In this document: one piece after another, positions 42,104 to 50,091 of the stretch | Position numbering within the stretch: position 1 is the stretch's first letter | Layout of the letters: every line of letters begins with the position of its first letter | Assembly: GCA_964558665.1 (NCBI GenBank) | Contig: CAZLFA010000018.1 | Location: 1-56,540, forward strand | Direction of reading: 5' to 3' | Length of the DNA: 56,540 nucleotides | Origin: CAZLFA01 sp964558665 | GTDB lineage: Bacteria; Desulfobacterota; Syntrophia; Syntrophales; PHBD01 | Program-made: the position numbers and the translations under genes | Notes under the pieces: model-generated | Seen by the model: only the letters and a program-made list of their open reading frames with translations | Told to the model about the DNA's origin: nothing | Databases searched by the model: none

Positions 42104-43857
42104 GTTCCGCTGCTCTTTCTTTGGTAGTGTTTCTGCACAAAGGCACGTGAGAAGCTGACAAGCTCATCCCAGCCGGTAACGCGGTAGATGTCCCATCCCT
42201 GGGCTACGGCTTTTACAAGATCGGGAATATCCTTCCAGGGGCTGTAAAGATTGAGCACCATCGTGCCGCCATGCCGGGAGTTCTTCAGCGCCATGCCGGC
42301 GATATCGTAACCTTTGTTGCGCTTCTCGTCAACGCTGTAGAGGGTGTCGACTCCTTCGTCCGATATAATAAGGATATGGACTCGCCGCGCGCGTGGCGAA
42401 CGTTCGGAGTAGGTGTCCCGCAGGACGTGGATGGGAAAGGCAGTCGCCCCGCCGAAAAATCCGCACAGGACGGCCAGGATTTCCTCCTCCCGCGAGGTGA
42501 ACCCTTTTGTTGTCTCGAACTGGCCTGTACCGCTCCATAGTGAAGCCTGGACGCGGCTGCCGCTGCGCAGGGCTGAAAGCGCGATAATCGTTCCCGCCAG
42601 CGTGAGATAGGATGTCGAGTACTGCGGATTGGGCATCGATCCTGATGAATCCACATACAGATCGAGATCGACGGGTTCTGCATCGGGTGCGCCGCCCGAG
42701 TCGACCCCGTAGTGTCTTTCGAGTGTTGTAAGGCCGGGTATGACGACCGGAGAATGGAGGCTGGTTTCTATCCAGTCGATGTTTTCCAGGGGCGAACTGA
42801 TGTCCCAGACGTCCAGCCCTTCGGGCAGAGGCTCCCTGCTCCGGGGAGTTTCCTGGACAGGGAAGGGGATGAGATGCGGTATGGCGCGTTCGCGATAGTA
42901 TCGCATGGCGATCTGCCGGTCGCTGATGTTTATCCCCATGGCCTTGAGCAGTTCCCCGTACTCGTAAGGCTCACGGTAGTTTCCCCCGCTTCTTCCCGGC
43001 GCCCTGGCGTCTTGCCCCGGTCTTTTTGACTTTCCTGTTTCCTCGTCGTCAAGAACCGGATGGAGGAAATCGTCGTCTTCGCCCTCGTCCATGCCTGTCA
43101 GTCCCTCGGGCAGAGCGTCGGAGCCGCCGGGCCGGAGGGTGTCAATCCAGGGCTTCAGGAATTGCCTCGTCTTGTCGTGTTCACTGTCGATGATATAGGG
43201 AAGGCATATGGCAGCAAAGCGTCCCGACCCTTTCAGCCATTCCCTGGCAAAGGCCCTCACCAGATCGCAGGCCACCCTGGCATCCCCTTCCATTTCATCC
43301 GGAAGCTCATCGGCGGCAAGGGTTGTCTTGGGAAGAGCCCAGAGGATTTCATAGATTCGCATATAGAGATTCCAAAGTTTGTCGCCATTGCCCTGTCTCA
43401 GTTTTCGATATATCCGGTCCATCTTCAGCCCGTGGGTGCGGAAGAGGCGGTCATTGATGAGCAGGTCGGTGTAGAGGTTGCCGATGAACGGCGCCAGGTC
43501 TTCATGTCCGGGAAGCGAGCGCCGCATGCGGGCGATCATGCGCCCGTAGTCGCTGAGGTCCGCCGGGCAGTATACATGATGGCCTATCTCATGTCCCATG
43601 ATCTCTCTTCCGAAATCACCCAGCCCGAGAGAGAAGACATACTGCATGTCCAGGATGATCCGGTGGTCGGTCAGACGGATCTGCGCAAACGAGCCGAGCA
43701 GCTCCTCCTTCTTTGCTTCGCCCTTGTCGCGGCAGAAAACGGGCAGCCTCAGCCGGGTGAACAGACTCCACAGTTTGAGGCATTCGGGATAAATGGCCTC
43801 CCAGTCGGTGATCAGTTTTTCAAGTTTGTTATCACCCGTTTTTAACAGGTCACCCAT
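42100..43857 (-). CDS. VWA-domain protein with an N-terminal zincin-like metal-binding motif
   Basis: 585 residues. Near the N-terminus GHEIGHHVY (His89, Glu90, His93) is followed by GNLYTDLLIND (around 127-136). This pair matches the HExxH plus Asn/Asp helix of the putative-metallopeptidase domains seen ahead of VWA-like domains. A low-complexity acidic linker (DEGEDDDFLHPVLDDEETGKSK) lies around 260-290. The C-terminal VWA domain has the MIDAS DLYVDSSGSMP (Asp403-Ser407), a middle Thr (FFGGATAFP) and LIISDEGVD. Such proteins work with MoxR ATPases as metal-dependent adaptors or chaperones. It overlaps the 360-residue neighbour by eight bases. Confidence 0.88.
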   Translation of the reverse strand: MGDLLKTGDNKLEKLITDWEAIYPECLKLWSLFTRLRLPVFCRDKGEAKKEELLGSFAQIRLTDHRIILDMQYVFSLGLGDFGREIMGHEIGHHVYCPADLSDYGRMIARMRRSLPGHEDLAPFIGNLYTDLLINDRLFRTHGLKMDRIYRKLRQGNGDKLWNLYMRIYEILWALPKTTLAADELPDEMEGDARVACDLVRAFAREWLKGSGRFAAICLPYIIDSEHDKTRQFLKPWIDTLRPGGSDALPEGLTGMDEGEDDDFLHPVLDDEETGKSKRPGQDARAPGRSGGNYREPYEYGELLKAMGINISDRQIAMRYYRERAIPHLIPFPVQETPRSREPLPEGLDVWDISSPLENIDWIETSLHSPVVIPGLTTLERHYGVDSGGAPDAEPVDLDLYVDSSGSMPNPQYSTSYLTLAGTIIALSALRSGSRVQASLWSGTGQFETTKGFTSREEEILAVLCGFFGGATAFPIHVLRDTYSERSPRARRVHILIISDEGVDTLYSVDEKRNKGYDIAGMALKNSRHGGTMVLNLYSPWKDIPDLVKAVAQGWDIYRVTGWDELVSFSRAFVQKHYQRKSSGT

Positions 43858-44932
43858 CTTTGCCTCCGGGAAGCGCCAGAATCAATATCCTGTGGGAAAG
43901 CGGGGTTGTAAAGGCAATCAGATGCCGGGTGCTCACCAGCGACAGCACCGGCGTGCCGAGAAGCGTCTTCATATTTTGCACATCTTCTCTCCTGTACCAT
44001 TCCCAAGGCCAGCGCGTGCCGTTGACCGATAATCCCGACCGGCCGGCAGAAAGGGCATCCGGCCTCGACGCCGGCAGCATTCCGTCCGGCAGGCCGCTGC
44101 GGATCTCGACAACCGCGCTTCCGAGCCTTTCCGCATACACCATAAAGTGCATTCCCCCGCTCCTGGCGGCAATCCTCTCGCATTCCATAGGTTCCCGTTC
44201 CCTTATTCCCGTCAGCACCGGCGGTTCGGGAAAGTGTCCCCCGAATCCCGTGAAGTCGCCGCACGTCATGAACGCGGGCAAGGCCTCATTGTCGGAGAAT
44301 CCCTGATGCCACGGGTCTTCGGCCATGTCTTTAAGCAGCGCATCTATTCTCTCCGGTTGAAAGTTGACGAGAGCGCGCAGTGTGTCCTTTGCTTCATTTC
44401 TGACCAGCAGTTCCAGTGACGCCCTGCGGAATTCCGACAAACCGTTGAGCCAGGCGGTTATAACGCCGCCGTTGCGGAATGTCTCATAATCGATGTCTTT
44501 CCCTTTGAGAACTGACATTCCTGATTGCCAGGCGAGGGCTGTCCGGGGAGAGCGGCGCGCCGTCCGCCACAGCGCATTTACGGCGGAGGCGAGAAAGCCT
44601 TCCGGATTTTCCTTGAAGGCTTCCGGAAAATCGGCCAGCAAAGATGCCAGCATACCAAGATAGTCCAGGCTGTTTTTTGACGAGAAGAACCCTGCGGAGG
44701 TCATCTCCAGCAGCTTGCGGAAGACGATGAACAAAACATCTTCCGGATCATGGAAGCGTTCCCCCGTTTCATGGACGGCATTGAGCATCCTCTCGACGCG
44801 CAGCAGAAAATCATGCCCGTCCAGAGAAGGCTGCGCCAGCCTGCAGGCTTCAAACAGGGCGTTCAGCTCTTTGCGGTTTTTCCTGAGATGCTGACGGAAA
44901 GCGGCGGAGCTTATCCTTTCCATTCCAGCCAC
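43850..44932 (-). CDS. protein of unknown function between the MoxR and VWA genes
   Basis: 360 residues, soluble. The first 220 are all-helical and repeat-like (LNALFEACRLAQP, FIVFRKLLEMTSAGFF, LGMLASLLADFPEAF, ALLKDMAEDPWHQGFS). The last 130 look beta-rich (GMHFMVYAERLGSAVVEIRSGLPDGM, LLGTPVLSLVSTRHLIAFTTPLSHRILILALP). Its location between an AAA+ ATPase and a VWA protein, with overlaps of 22 and eight bases, suggests a third core subunit. No family is recognised, and it is the best candidate for the variable third component. Confidence 0.78.
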   Translation of the reverse strand: MAGMERISSAAFRQHLRKNRKELNALFEACRLAQPSLDGHDFLLRVERMLNAVHETGERFHDPEDVLFIVFRKLLEMTSAGFFSSKNSLDYLGMLASLLADFPEAFKENPEGFLASAVNALWRTARRSPRTALAWQSGMSVLKGKDIDYETFRNGGVITAWLNGLSEFRRASLELLVRNEAKDTLRALVNFQPERIDALLKDMAEDPWHQGFSDNEALPAFMTCGDFTGFGGHFPEPPVLTGIREREPMECERIAARSGGMHFMVYAERLGSAVVEIRSGLPDGMLPASRPDALSAGRSGLSVNGTRWPWEWYRREDVQNMKTLLGTPVLSLVSTRHLIAFTTPLSHRILILALPGGKDG

Positions 44933-46494
44933 CTGAGATAGTTCGAATAACGCTGGTGCAGATACTTGAGCTTGAGGATGTCGTCGTACATGGGGCCGTG
45001 CAGCTTGCGCCCGGAGCTGTACTGCTCCATGAGCCTTTCTATCCTGACGAGCTGTTTGCGCGTATCCTCGGCGCTCAATCCCTCCAGGCCGGCGTTGAAA
45101 TCATCGGATATCCGTCCGACCGGATCGTCCTTTTCCAGGTTGAGGCTGTCAAACTCCGCGCAGGAAAGGTCGAAGAGGTTCCTGAGCCAGCCGATCCTGT
45201 CCACGCGGTATATCTCCCTGCCCTGCTGAGAGAAGTAGGGCGCATCCTGGTGCTGTACGAGTTTGTCGTGCAGGACAAAAGGCAGGATGTTGCGCATGTC
45301 CTCGAGGGTGACCTCCTTTGCTCCGTGGAAGTATGCGCAGGCTTTGACGAAGATCAGTGCCGTCATGATGGCGCGCACCGAAAGGCCGTTCTTTGTCTGC
45401 AGACCCAGGTCCTTCCATCTGTCCTTGCCCGATTCAGCGGCCACGACCTGCGTGAATTCCAGCCCGGAGAGCTTTATATTGTCCTTGGTCTTGTACTCCA
45501 GGATATCGGCTCCCTGTTCGCAGAATTCGAACTGGCCGGCAAAGAATTCGAGGCGCCGCAGAAGCCCGTCAGGTATGGATACCTCAAGGACTTCCTGGTA
45601 GACCGTGTCCAGTTCGTCTTCGGAAAAGATTATCTCCGGCGGCACCATTTTTTCGGGCTGGATGCCCCGGTCTATCCTGGCCAGCAGGTCGCTGATGAAG
45701 CGGGTGTTGAAATGCAGGGCGTGCACTACTACGTCGATGCGGTCGCGCAGCGCTTCTATTACCTGGTAAGTGCCGCCGCCCACGTCGTCGTTCGCCGTCA
45801 GGTACCAGGCCGCCTCGGGGCACTCGTATATCTGATCCAGAATCTCGGCGTAATTGTCGGCCATGACCGTGAGCAGTGCCGATTGCGTGCGGGTGGGAAT
45901 CCTGTTGTATTCGTCGATGATCTTTACTCGCATGCCCAGCCATTTACGCCAGGCGATACGGATGTCTTCGAAATTCTCCGACTTCATCAGGTCGGATGGT
46001 ATCGGATTGCCCAGCAGGTCGGAGATCGTCATCTGCGGCTGTCCGTGCTGGATGGCCCGCTTGACCTCGGTCAGGCTGTATCCTGCGAGGAGGGCCATAA
46101 TGACGGCGCTGGCCGTCTTCCCGCGCCCCGGGCCGCCTATGAACAGGCAGCGCCTGCGTACGGCCAGATTCAGGAGCGGAAGCAGGACAAAGCTGGAATA
46201 GCTCTGGGCGGAGGGCAGGGTGACGCGCGCCTTGGCGTCGCCGATCCTGTACTCCAGGGGAGGACGGGTGTTGTATTCGATGTCGTAGTAGGGGGTGATG
46301 ATGGCGCTGTTGGTGATCCAGAAGTAGGCCTTTCTCAGCTTCTCGTCGAGACTGACATGATCCTTTTGTGAAACGGCGCCGTCGGAAACAGGTTCCCTGT
46401 AAAGGTCCGCCACGTCGAACTTATCCGCTCCAGGCTTTTTCCCGGGAAGGGTTGGAGAGACGGATACCTTGTCCATCTTCGGTACGCGGTACAT
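44911..46494 (-). CDS. MoxR-type AAA+ ATPase
   Basis: 527 residues. The Walker A is FIGGPGRGKTAS (Gly120-Thr127), Walker B VKIIDEYNRIP (Asp194-Glu195), sensor 1 YLTANDDVGGGTY and the arginine-finger region LRDRIDVVVHALHFN. The extra helix (QSALLTVMADNYAEI) is typical of MoxR. The C-terminal half is an AAA lid and about 200 helical residues ending YLHQRYSNYLRWLEWKG. It is larger than the usual 330-residue MoxR. GAGAGGTGTT ahead of 46494 favours that ATG over 46536. MoxR ATPases remodel metal- or cofactor-dependent clients together with VWA proteins, and its partner is two genes downstream. Confidence 0.92.
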   Translation of the reverse strand: MYRVPKMDKVSVSPTLPGKKPGADKFDVADLYREPVSDGAVSQKDHVSLDEKLRKAYFWITNSAIITPYYDIEYNTRPPLEYRIGDAKARVTLPSAQSYSSFVLLPLLNLAVRRRCLFIGGPGRGKTASAVIMALLAGYSLTEVKRAIQHGQPQMTISDLLGNPIPSDLMKSENFEDIRIAWRKWLGMRVKIIDEYNRIPTRTQSALLTVMADNYAEILDQIYECPEAAWYLTANDDVGGGTYQVIEALRDRIDVVVHALHFNTRFISDLLARIDRGIQPEKMVPPEIIFSEDELDTVYQEVLEVSIPDGLLRRLEFFAGQFEFCEQGADILEYKTKDNIKLSGLEFTQVVAAESGKDRWKDLGLQTKNGLSVRAIMTALIFVKACAYFHGAKEVTLEDMRNILPFVLHDKLVQHQDAPYFSQQGREIYRVDRIGWLRNLFDLSCAEFDSLNLEKDDPVGRISDDFNAGLEGLSAEDTRKQLVRIERLMEQYSSGRKLHGPMYDDILKLKYLHQRYSNYLRWLEWKG

Positions 46495-46510
46495 AACACC
46501 TCTCTTTTTT

Positions 46511-46819
46511 TCATAAGGGTTCAAGAATGCGGACACTTAATTTTTTAACTATGGCCTTTGTCGCTTCGCGGTATGTCTTCATATGGGGAGCGGCCAGGTG
46601 AGCCTTCAGCGCTTCCAGATCCGTCCATCGTTCCACGATGGTCACCACGTCCGGACCGGTTTTCTCCTGCACAGGGATATCGGTTGCGATGTCGCCCGCA
46701 GGTCCGTAATCGATGCATCCTTTCTCGGCTCTTACATCGGCGATTATTTTCCTCAACTCCTTCAGATAGCTTTCGCGTGCCCCATCAGCAAGTTCTACGG
46801 TGGCTATTACATGAATCAT
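46511..46819 (-). CDS. antibiotic-biosynthesis-monooxygenase (ABM) domain protein, quinol-monooxygenase-like
   Basis: 102 residues. VIATVELADGARESYLKELRKIIADVRAEKGCIDYG is the first half of a dimeric alpha/beta barrel, and PDVVTIVERWTDLEALKAHLAAPHMKTY the diagnostic ExW...HxxxPH pattern of YgiN-like proteins. It may oxidise a quinol or bind a small ligand. GGGAGGG precedes the ATG. It starts the operon, 16 bases before the MoxR ATG. Confidence 0.85.
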   Translation of the reverse strand: MIHVIATVELADGARESYLKELRKIIADVRAEKGCIDYGPAGDIATDIPVQEKTGPDVVTIVERWTDLEALKAHLAAPHMKTYREATKAIVKKLSVRILEPL

Positions 46820-46843
46820 CTTTCCCTCCCTTGGCTGTGAGAG

Positions 46844-46964
46844 TGTGTCGTAATGTCATTCTGGAGGCGCCAGCCGAAGAATCATGCTTTTTAACATGCT
46901 GTAATAATTAGATTCTTCACTTCGTTCAGAATGACACTATGGGCATTTCAAACATTACGACACA
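46844..46964. repeat. nested inverted-repeat element upstream of the MoxR-VWA operon
   Basis: TGTGTCGTAATG and CATTACGACACA are the outer ends, TGTCATTCTG and CAGAATGACA the next pair, and GAAGAATC and GATTCTTC the inner pair, with unpaired sequence between. About 121 bp. The TTCGTTCAGAATGACA arm resembles a widespread bacterial intergenic repeat. It lies where the operon promoter should be. Confidence 0.7.
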
Positions 46965-46992
46965 GTCTGTGTTAAAAAATGTGATGGCGATT

Positions 46993-47110
46993 TGTGAGAA
47001 AATGGTTGTCAAGCGGCAAATCAAATATTTTTTCATCAGGCAGGGCCAGGGTAATGATCACGGCTTCCGTCGAAAAAATATTCTGAGCCGCTGAGAATCA
47101 TTTTCTCACA
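46993..47110 (-). repeat. hairpin element copy I (family II, long loop, opposite strand)
   Basis: Read on the minus strand, TGTGAGAAAATG pairs with CATTTTCTCACA outside the standard core (CAGCGGCTCAGAATATTTT, GATTTGCCGC). The loop GACGGAAGCCGTG ... CTGCCTGATG is homologous to copies G and H. The outer stem shares nothing with other copies. It is the only core in the window on the minus strand. Confidence 0.9.
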
Positions 47111-47144
47111 TCAATTATCATATGACAACAATCAGCGTCTGCAT

Positions 47145-47657
47145 TCAGGCCAATGCGGCTTCGATGTCCTTTTTCAGTTTGTCCTTTATTTCCTTTACCT
47201 CTTTATGCCATGTCTCATCCCCGGCAAAATTGGGCGTCACGGCAGAACCACTTATCCCTTCCTTGTGCAGTTTCTCCATGATTCTGTCATACTTTTCCTC
47301 CTCCAGGGATGAAACGGCTTTCGGGAAAGATGCCAGAATCTTCTCCGCCGGCGCCGGATCGATGCCTAGGATTTTCTTCATCAACTGCAGAATCTTTCCA
47401 TAATCGGCATCCGGATCGAGGCTGTCCAGCAGTGCCTGCCGGATAACGCGTTTTCCGTAAGCGGTCTCCTTTATTTCACTGCCGATTTCTTCATTTACAG
47501 AATCGGCATCAATGCTGCCGTCCAGATACCTCACCAGCAGTCCCCTTGCCTTTGCAGCAAACTCCTTTTCTTTGAGGGCCTGTTTCTCTTCTTCAGATAT
47601 GGTCAGGTTTTTTGTCCTTTCCATTATCAGGTCTATTGTGCTTTTGATCTCCGCCAT
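47145..47657 (-). CDS. helical cytosolic protein of unknown function
   Basis: 170 residues from the ATG at 47657 with GGAG nine bases upstream. MAEIKSTIDLIMERTKNLTISEEEKQAL continues into charged helices, with a conserved-looking GIDPAPAEKILAS. I have an impression that similar proteins occur in related anaerobes but cannot name a family. It lies 26 bases after the substrate-binding lipoprotein and is likely in the same transcript. Confidence 0.7.
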   Translation of the reverse strand: MAEIKSTIDLIMERTKNLTISEEEKQALKEKEFAAKARGLLVRYLDGSIDADSVNEEIGSEIKETAYGKRVIRQALLDSLDPDADYGKILQLMKKILGIDPAPAEKILASFPKAVSSLEEEKYDRIMEKLHKEGISGSAVTPNFAGDETWHKEVKEIKDKLKKDIEAALA

Positions 47658-47683
47658 TTTTTCAATCTCCGTAAAAATATGAT

Positions 47684-49324
47684 TTACCTGGTCATTATCA
47701 GCCGCTGCTCCTCCTTCGGGACGTACCACTTGATGAAGTTGTGTCCGATGCCGATCGGGGCGGGATCGATGCCCCGGAACCGGGCGTGAATCATCGGCAG
47801 TGCATCCGGCACGAACAGGAAGAGATACGGCTGTTCTTCAGCGATGATCTCCTGGAATCGATCATAGCACTTTTTTCGCTCCTTCCTGTCAAAAGTGCTT
47901 CTGCCCTTTTCCAGCAGTTCATCCACTTCTCTGTTGCTGAAGGAGATGAAGTTCAGCTCCTCCGGCTTCGTCTTGCTGGAGTGCCAGACGTCGTAAGAGT
48001 CCGGATCCAGAGGGATCGACCATCCCAGAAGCGCGGCATCAAAACTCCGCTTGTTGATGAAGTCTTTCACAAAGGCCGCCCATTCCAGGACCCTTATCTT
48101 GGCCTTGATGCCGACCTCTGCCAGGCGCCGCTGAATGATCTCGGCGCATTTCGCCCGCACGTCATTGCCCTGATTGGTAATGATCTCAAAAACAAACTTC
48201 CTGCCGTCCTTTTCCAGGATGCCGTCGTTGTCGGAATCCTTCCAGCCGGCTTCCGCCAGCAGTTCACGGGCCTTTTGCGGATTATAGGCATAGGTCTTCA
48301 CATGCGGATTATGCGCCCAGCTGCCCGGCTTATAGGGGCCGGTGGCCTCCTTTCCCAGACCGATGAGGACCCCCTGAATGATCTCCTCCTTGTTTACCGC
48401 GTAGGCGATGGCCTGACGGACGCGTTTATCGGCAAAGAGGGGGTTGAGAAGATTATAGCCGAGATAGGTGTAGGAAAAGGACATATAGCGGTACTTGTTG
48501 AAGTTCCTGCGGAAGATGTTGTTTTCCGTCTGACGCGTGTACTGCAGGGGATTGAGGTTCATACGGTCTATCCCCTCCGCCCTTAACTCGAGGAACATCG
48601 TCGCCGTGTCCGGTATGACCCGCATCACGTATCCGTCAATGTAGGGACGGCCTTCGAAATAGTCGGGATTCGATACCAGGACTATCTTCTGGCCGGTCTT
48701 CCATTCCTTCATCCTGTATGGCCCCGTTCCTACCGGCCGGCGCGACAGGGGACTTTTTCTGATGTCCGTGTTTTCGAGAAGATGCCTGGGAAGGATGGCG
48801 CTGCCCCAGCTCATCAGGGCGGGGGCAAACGGTTTTTCATACGTTACGCGGAAAGTGTGCGGATCGACCACCTCGGCCTTTTTGACCTTGAGAAAATCGC
48901 CTGAATAGGCCGTCGGAGTCTTCGGATCCACCGTTACCCTGTACGTGTACATGACGTCTTCCGCAGTGAAGGGACGGCCGTCCTGCCAGCGCACGCCCTT
49001 CCTCAGGTGAAAGGTGATTACCAGCCCGTCATTGGAGATGTCCCATGATTCGGCGAGATCACCCACGATGTTCATGTCCCTGTCATACTTGACAAGGCCG
49101 TTGAAGATGAGTCCCGCAATCTGGTGAGAGGCGTTGTCCGTAGAGAGGATGGGAATAAGGTTGCTCGCGTCGCCGATGGATCCCTCCACCATGATGTCGC
49201 CGTATGCGGGCACCCCGCTGCCTCTTGCCGCTGCCGTGTCCCCGGTTTTCTCCTGACTGCCGCATGCGCAGAACAGTCCCAGTAAACATATGATAATCAA
49301 TGATCTGCAGCTTGATTTCTTCAT
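47684..49324 (-). CDS. ABC transporter substrate-binding lipoprotein, peptide/nickel family (SBP_bac_5)
   Basis: 546 residues. A lipoprotein signal with LFCACG is followed by a family-5 binding protein: GDLAESWDISNDGLVITFHLRKGVRWQDGRPFTAEDV near 85-125, RKSPLSRRPVGTGPYRMKEW, VRQAIAYAVNKEEIIQGVL and a C-terminal lobe that closes the oligopeptide-sized cleft. It is full length. No permease or ATPase genes are adjacent, so the transport partners must lie elsewhere. The ligand is probably a peptide or similar solute. Confidence 0.93.
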   Translation of the reverse strand: MKKSSCRSLIIICLLGLFCACGSQEKTGDTAAARGSGVPAYGDIMVEGSIGDASNLIPILSTDNASHQIAGLIFNGLVKYDRDMNIVGDLAESWDISNDGLVITFHLRKGVRWQDGRPFTAEDVMYTYRVTVDPKTPTAYSGDFLKVKKAEVVDPHTFRVTYEKPFAPALMSWGSAILPRHLLENTDIRKSPLSRRPVGTGPYRMKEWKTGQKIVLVSNPDYFEGRPYIDGYVMRVIPDTATMFLELRAEGIDRMNLNPLQYTRQTENNIFRRNFNKYRYMSFSYTYLGYNLLNPLFADKRVRQAIAYAVNKEEIIQGVLIGLGKEATGPYKPGSWAHNPHVKTYAYNPQKARELLAEAGWKDSDNDGILEKDGRKFVFEIITNQGNDVRAKCAEIIQRRLAEVGIKAKIRVLEWAAFVKDFINKRSFDAALLGWSIPLDPDSYDVWHSSKTKPEELNFISFSNREVDELLEKGRSTFDRKERKKCYDRFQEIIAEEQPYLFLFVPDALPMIHARFRGIDPAPIGIGHNFIKWYVPKEEQRLIMTR

Positions 49325-49415
49325 GGCGAAAAATTAACCCATGCATCCCGCTTTTGCAATCAAATTGTGAATGGCAGAAAATCCATCATCGTCGTCATCA
49401 TTTCTTTCATTTTCA

Positions 49416-49443
49416 TTGACACGTGGACCGTTCTTGTCATAAT
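49416..49443 (+). promoter_or_regulatory. probable promoter of the membrane-anchored Ala/Pro-rich protein
   Basis: TTGACA (49416-49421) and CATAAT (49438-49443) with a 16-base spacer, ending 56 bases before the ATG. Confidence 0.6.
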
Positions 49444-49499
49444 CTCCCCTTACAAATCTATTTGCCTGGTTGTGATCACTGCCTTAGAAAGGGGACATT

Positions 49500-50036
49500 A
49501 TGGATGATATGCACTCAGAAAACAACTCCGGTTCTTTCCAACGATATTTGATTGTTCTGGTTGTCCTGCTCCTTATGGCAGTCATTGACGGTGCAATAAT
49601 ATATGCCGCCAAGATGTTTCTGGAACCGCCGGTCGCCGAGGTTAAGACCGAGGCTGCAAAATCACAGGTGCAGACGGCTTCCTCTACCGCGACAGGTGGA
49701 AGCACGGTCTTTACTGCGCGTCGAACCGGAGCGGATCCGGCCGTTACCACACCTGCAACCACCGCTCCGGCTGTTGCGTCTGAAAAGCCTGCCGCCCCGG
49801 AAAAACCTGTCGTACAGGAAAAACCTGTTGCGCCGGTGAAGCCTGCAGCGGAAGATGAAAAGGCTGCCAAGACCGCGCCTCAGGTAAAGAAGGTAAAAGT
49901 CGTCGGCAACAGCGACAGCAAGCGCTATCATCTTCCGGGGATGAAATACTACAACAGGGTTGACGCCCATCATCGCGTGGAATTCGGTTCCGAAGAGGAA
50001 GCTGTGAAGGCCGGGTATCATAAGGCACCCAGATAA
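49500..50036 (+). CDS. membrane-anchored protein with an Ala/Pro-rich linker and a His/Tyr C-terminal domain
   Basis: 178 residues. One TM helix at about 16-37 (LIVLVVLLLMAVIDGAIIYAA), a Thr/Ala/Pro/Lys-rich linker with EKPxxPEKPVV-type repeats (about 85-120), and a small C-terminal domain VVGNSDSKRYHLPGMKYY...RVEFGSEEEAVKAGY. That last pattern (GNxxSKxYHxPxC) is known from the ends of nuclease- and competence-type proteins, related to the Ada zinc-binding domain. Here the usual Cys is Met. It probably spans the periplasm. Its function is not known. Confidence 0.78.
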   Translation: MDDMHSENNSGSFQRYLIVLVVLLLMAVIDGAIIYAAKMFLEPPVAEVKTEAAKSQVQTASSTATGGSTVFTARRTGADPAVTTPATTAPAVASEKPAAPEKPVVQEKPVAPVKPAAEDEKAAKTAPQVKKVKVVGNSDSKRYHLPGMKYYNRVDAHHRVEFGSEEEAVKAGYHKAPR

Positions 50037-50065
50037 TTTCCGTCCGGGAAGGGCTCTTTCCCGCT
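50037..50065 (+). repeat. short hairpin repeat, copy of the 35436 type
   Basis: TTTCCGTCCGGGAAGGGCTC followed by TTTCCCG. CGGGAA and TTCCCG pair. It directly follows a stop codon, as does the copy at 35436. Confidence 0.55.
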
Positions 50066-50091
50066 CTGGCTGTGTCGATCTGAGATGCCGC

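Noticed and set aside
44956..46371. Long plus-strand ORF (471 codons) opposite the MoxR gene
   Set aside because: It is the antisense of a gene with intact AAA+ motifs; no ribosome site or family features.
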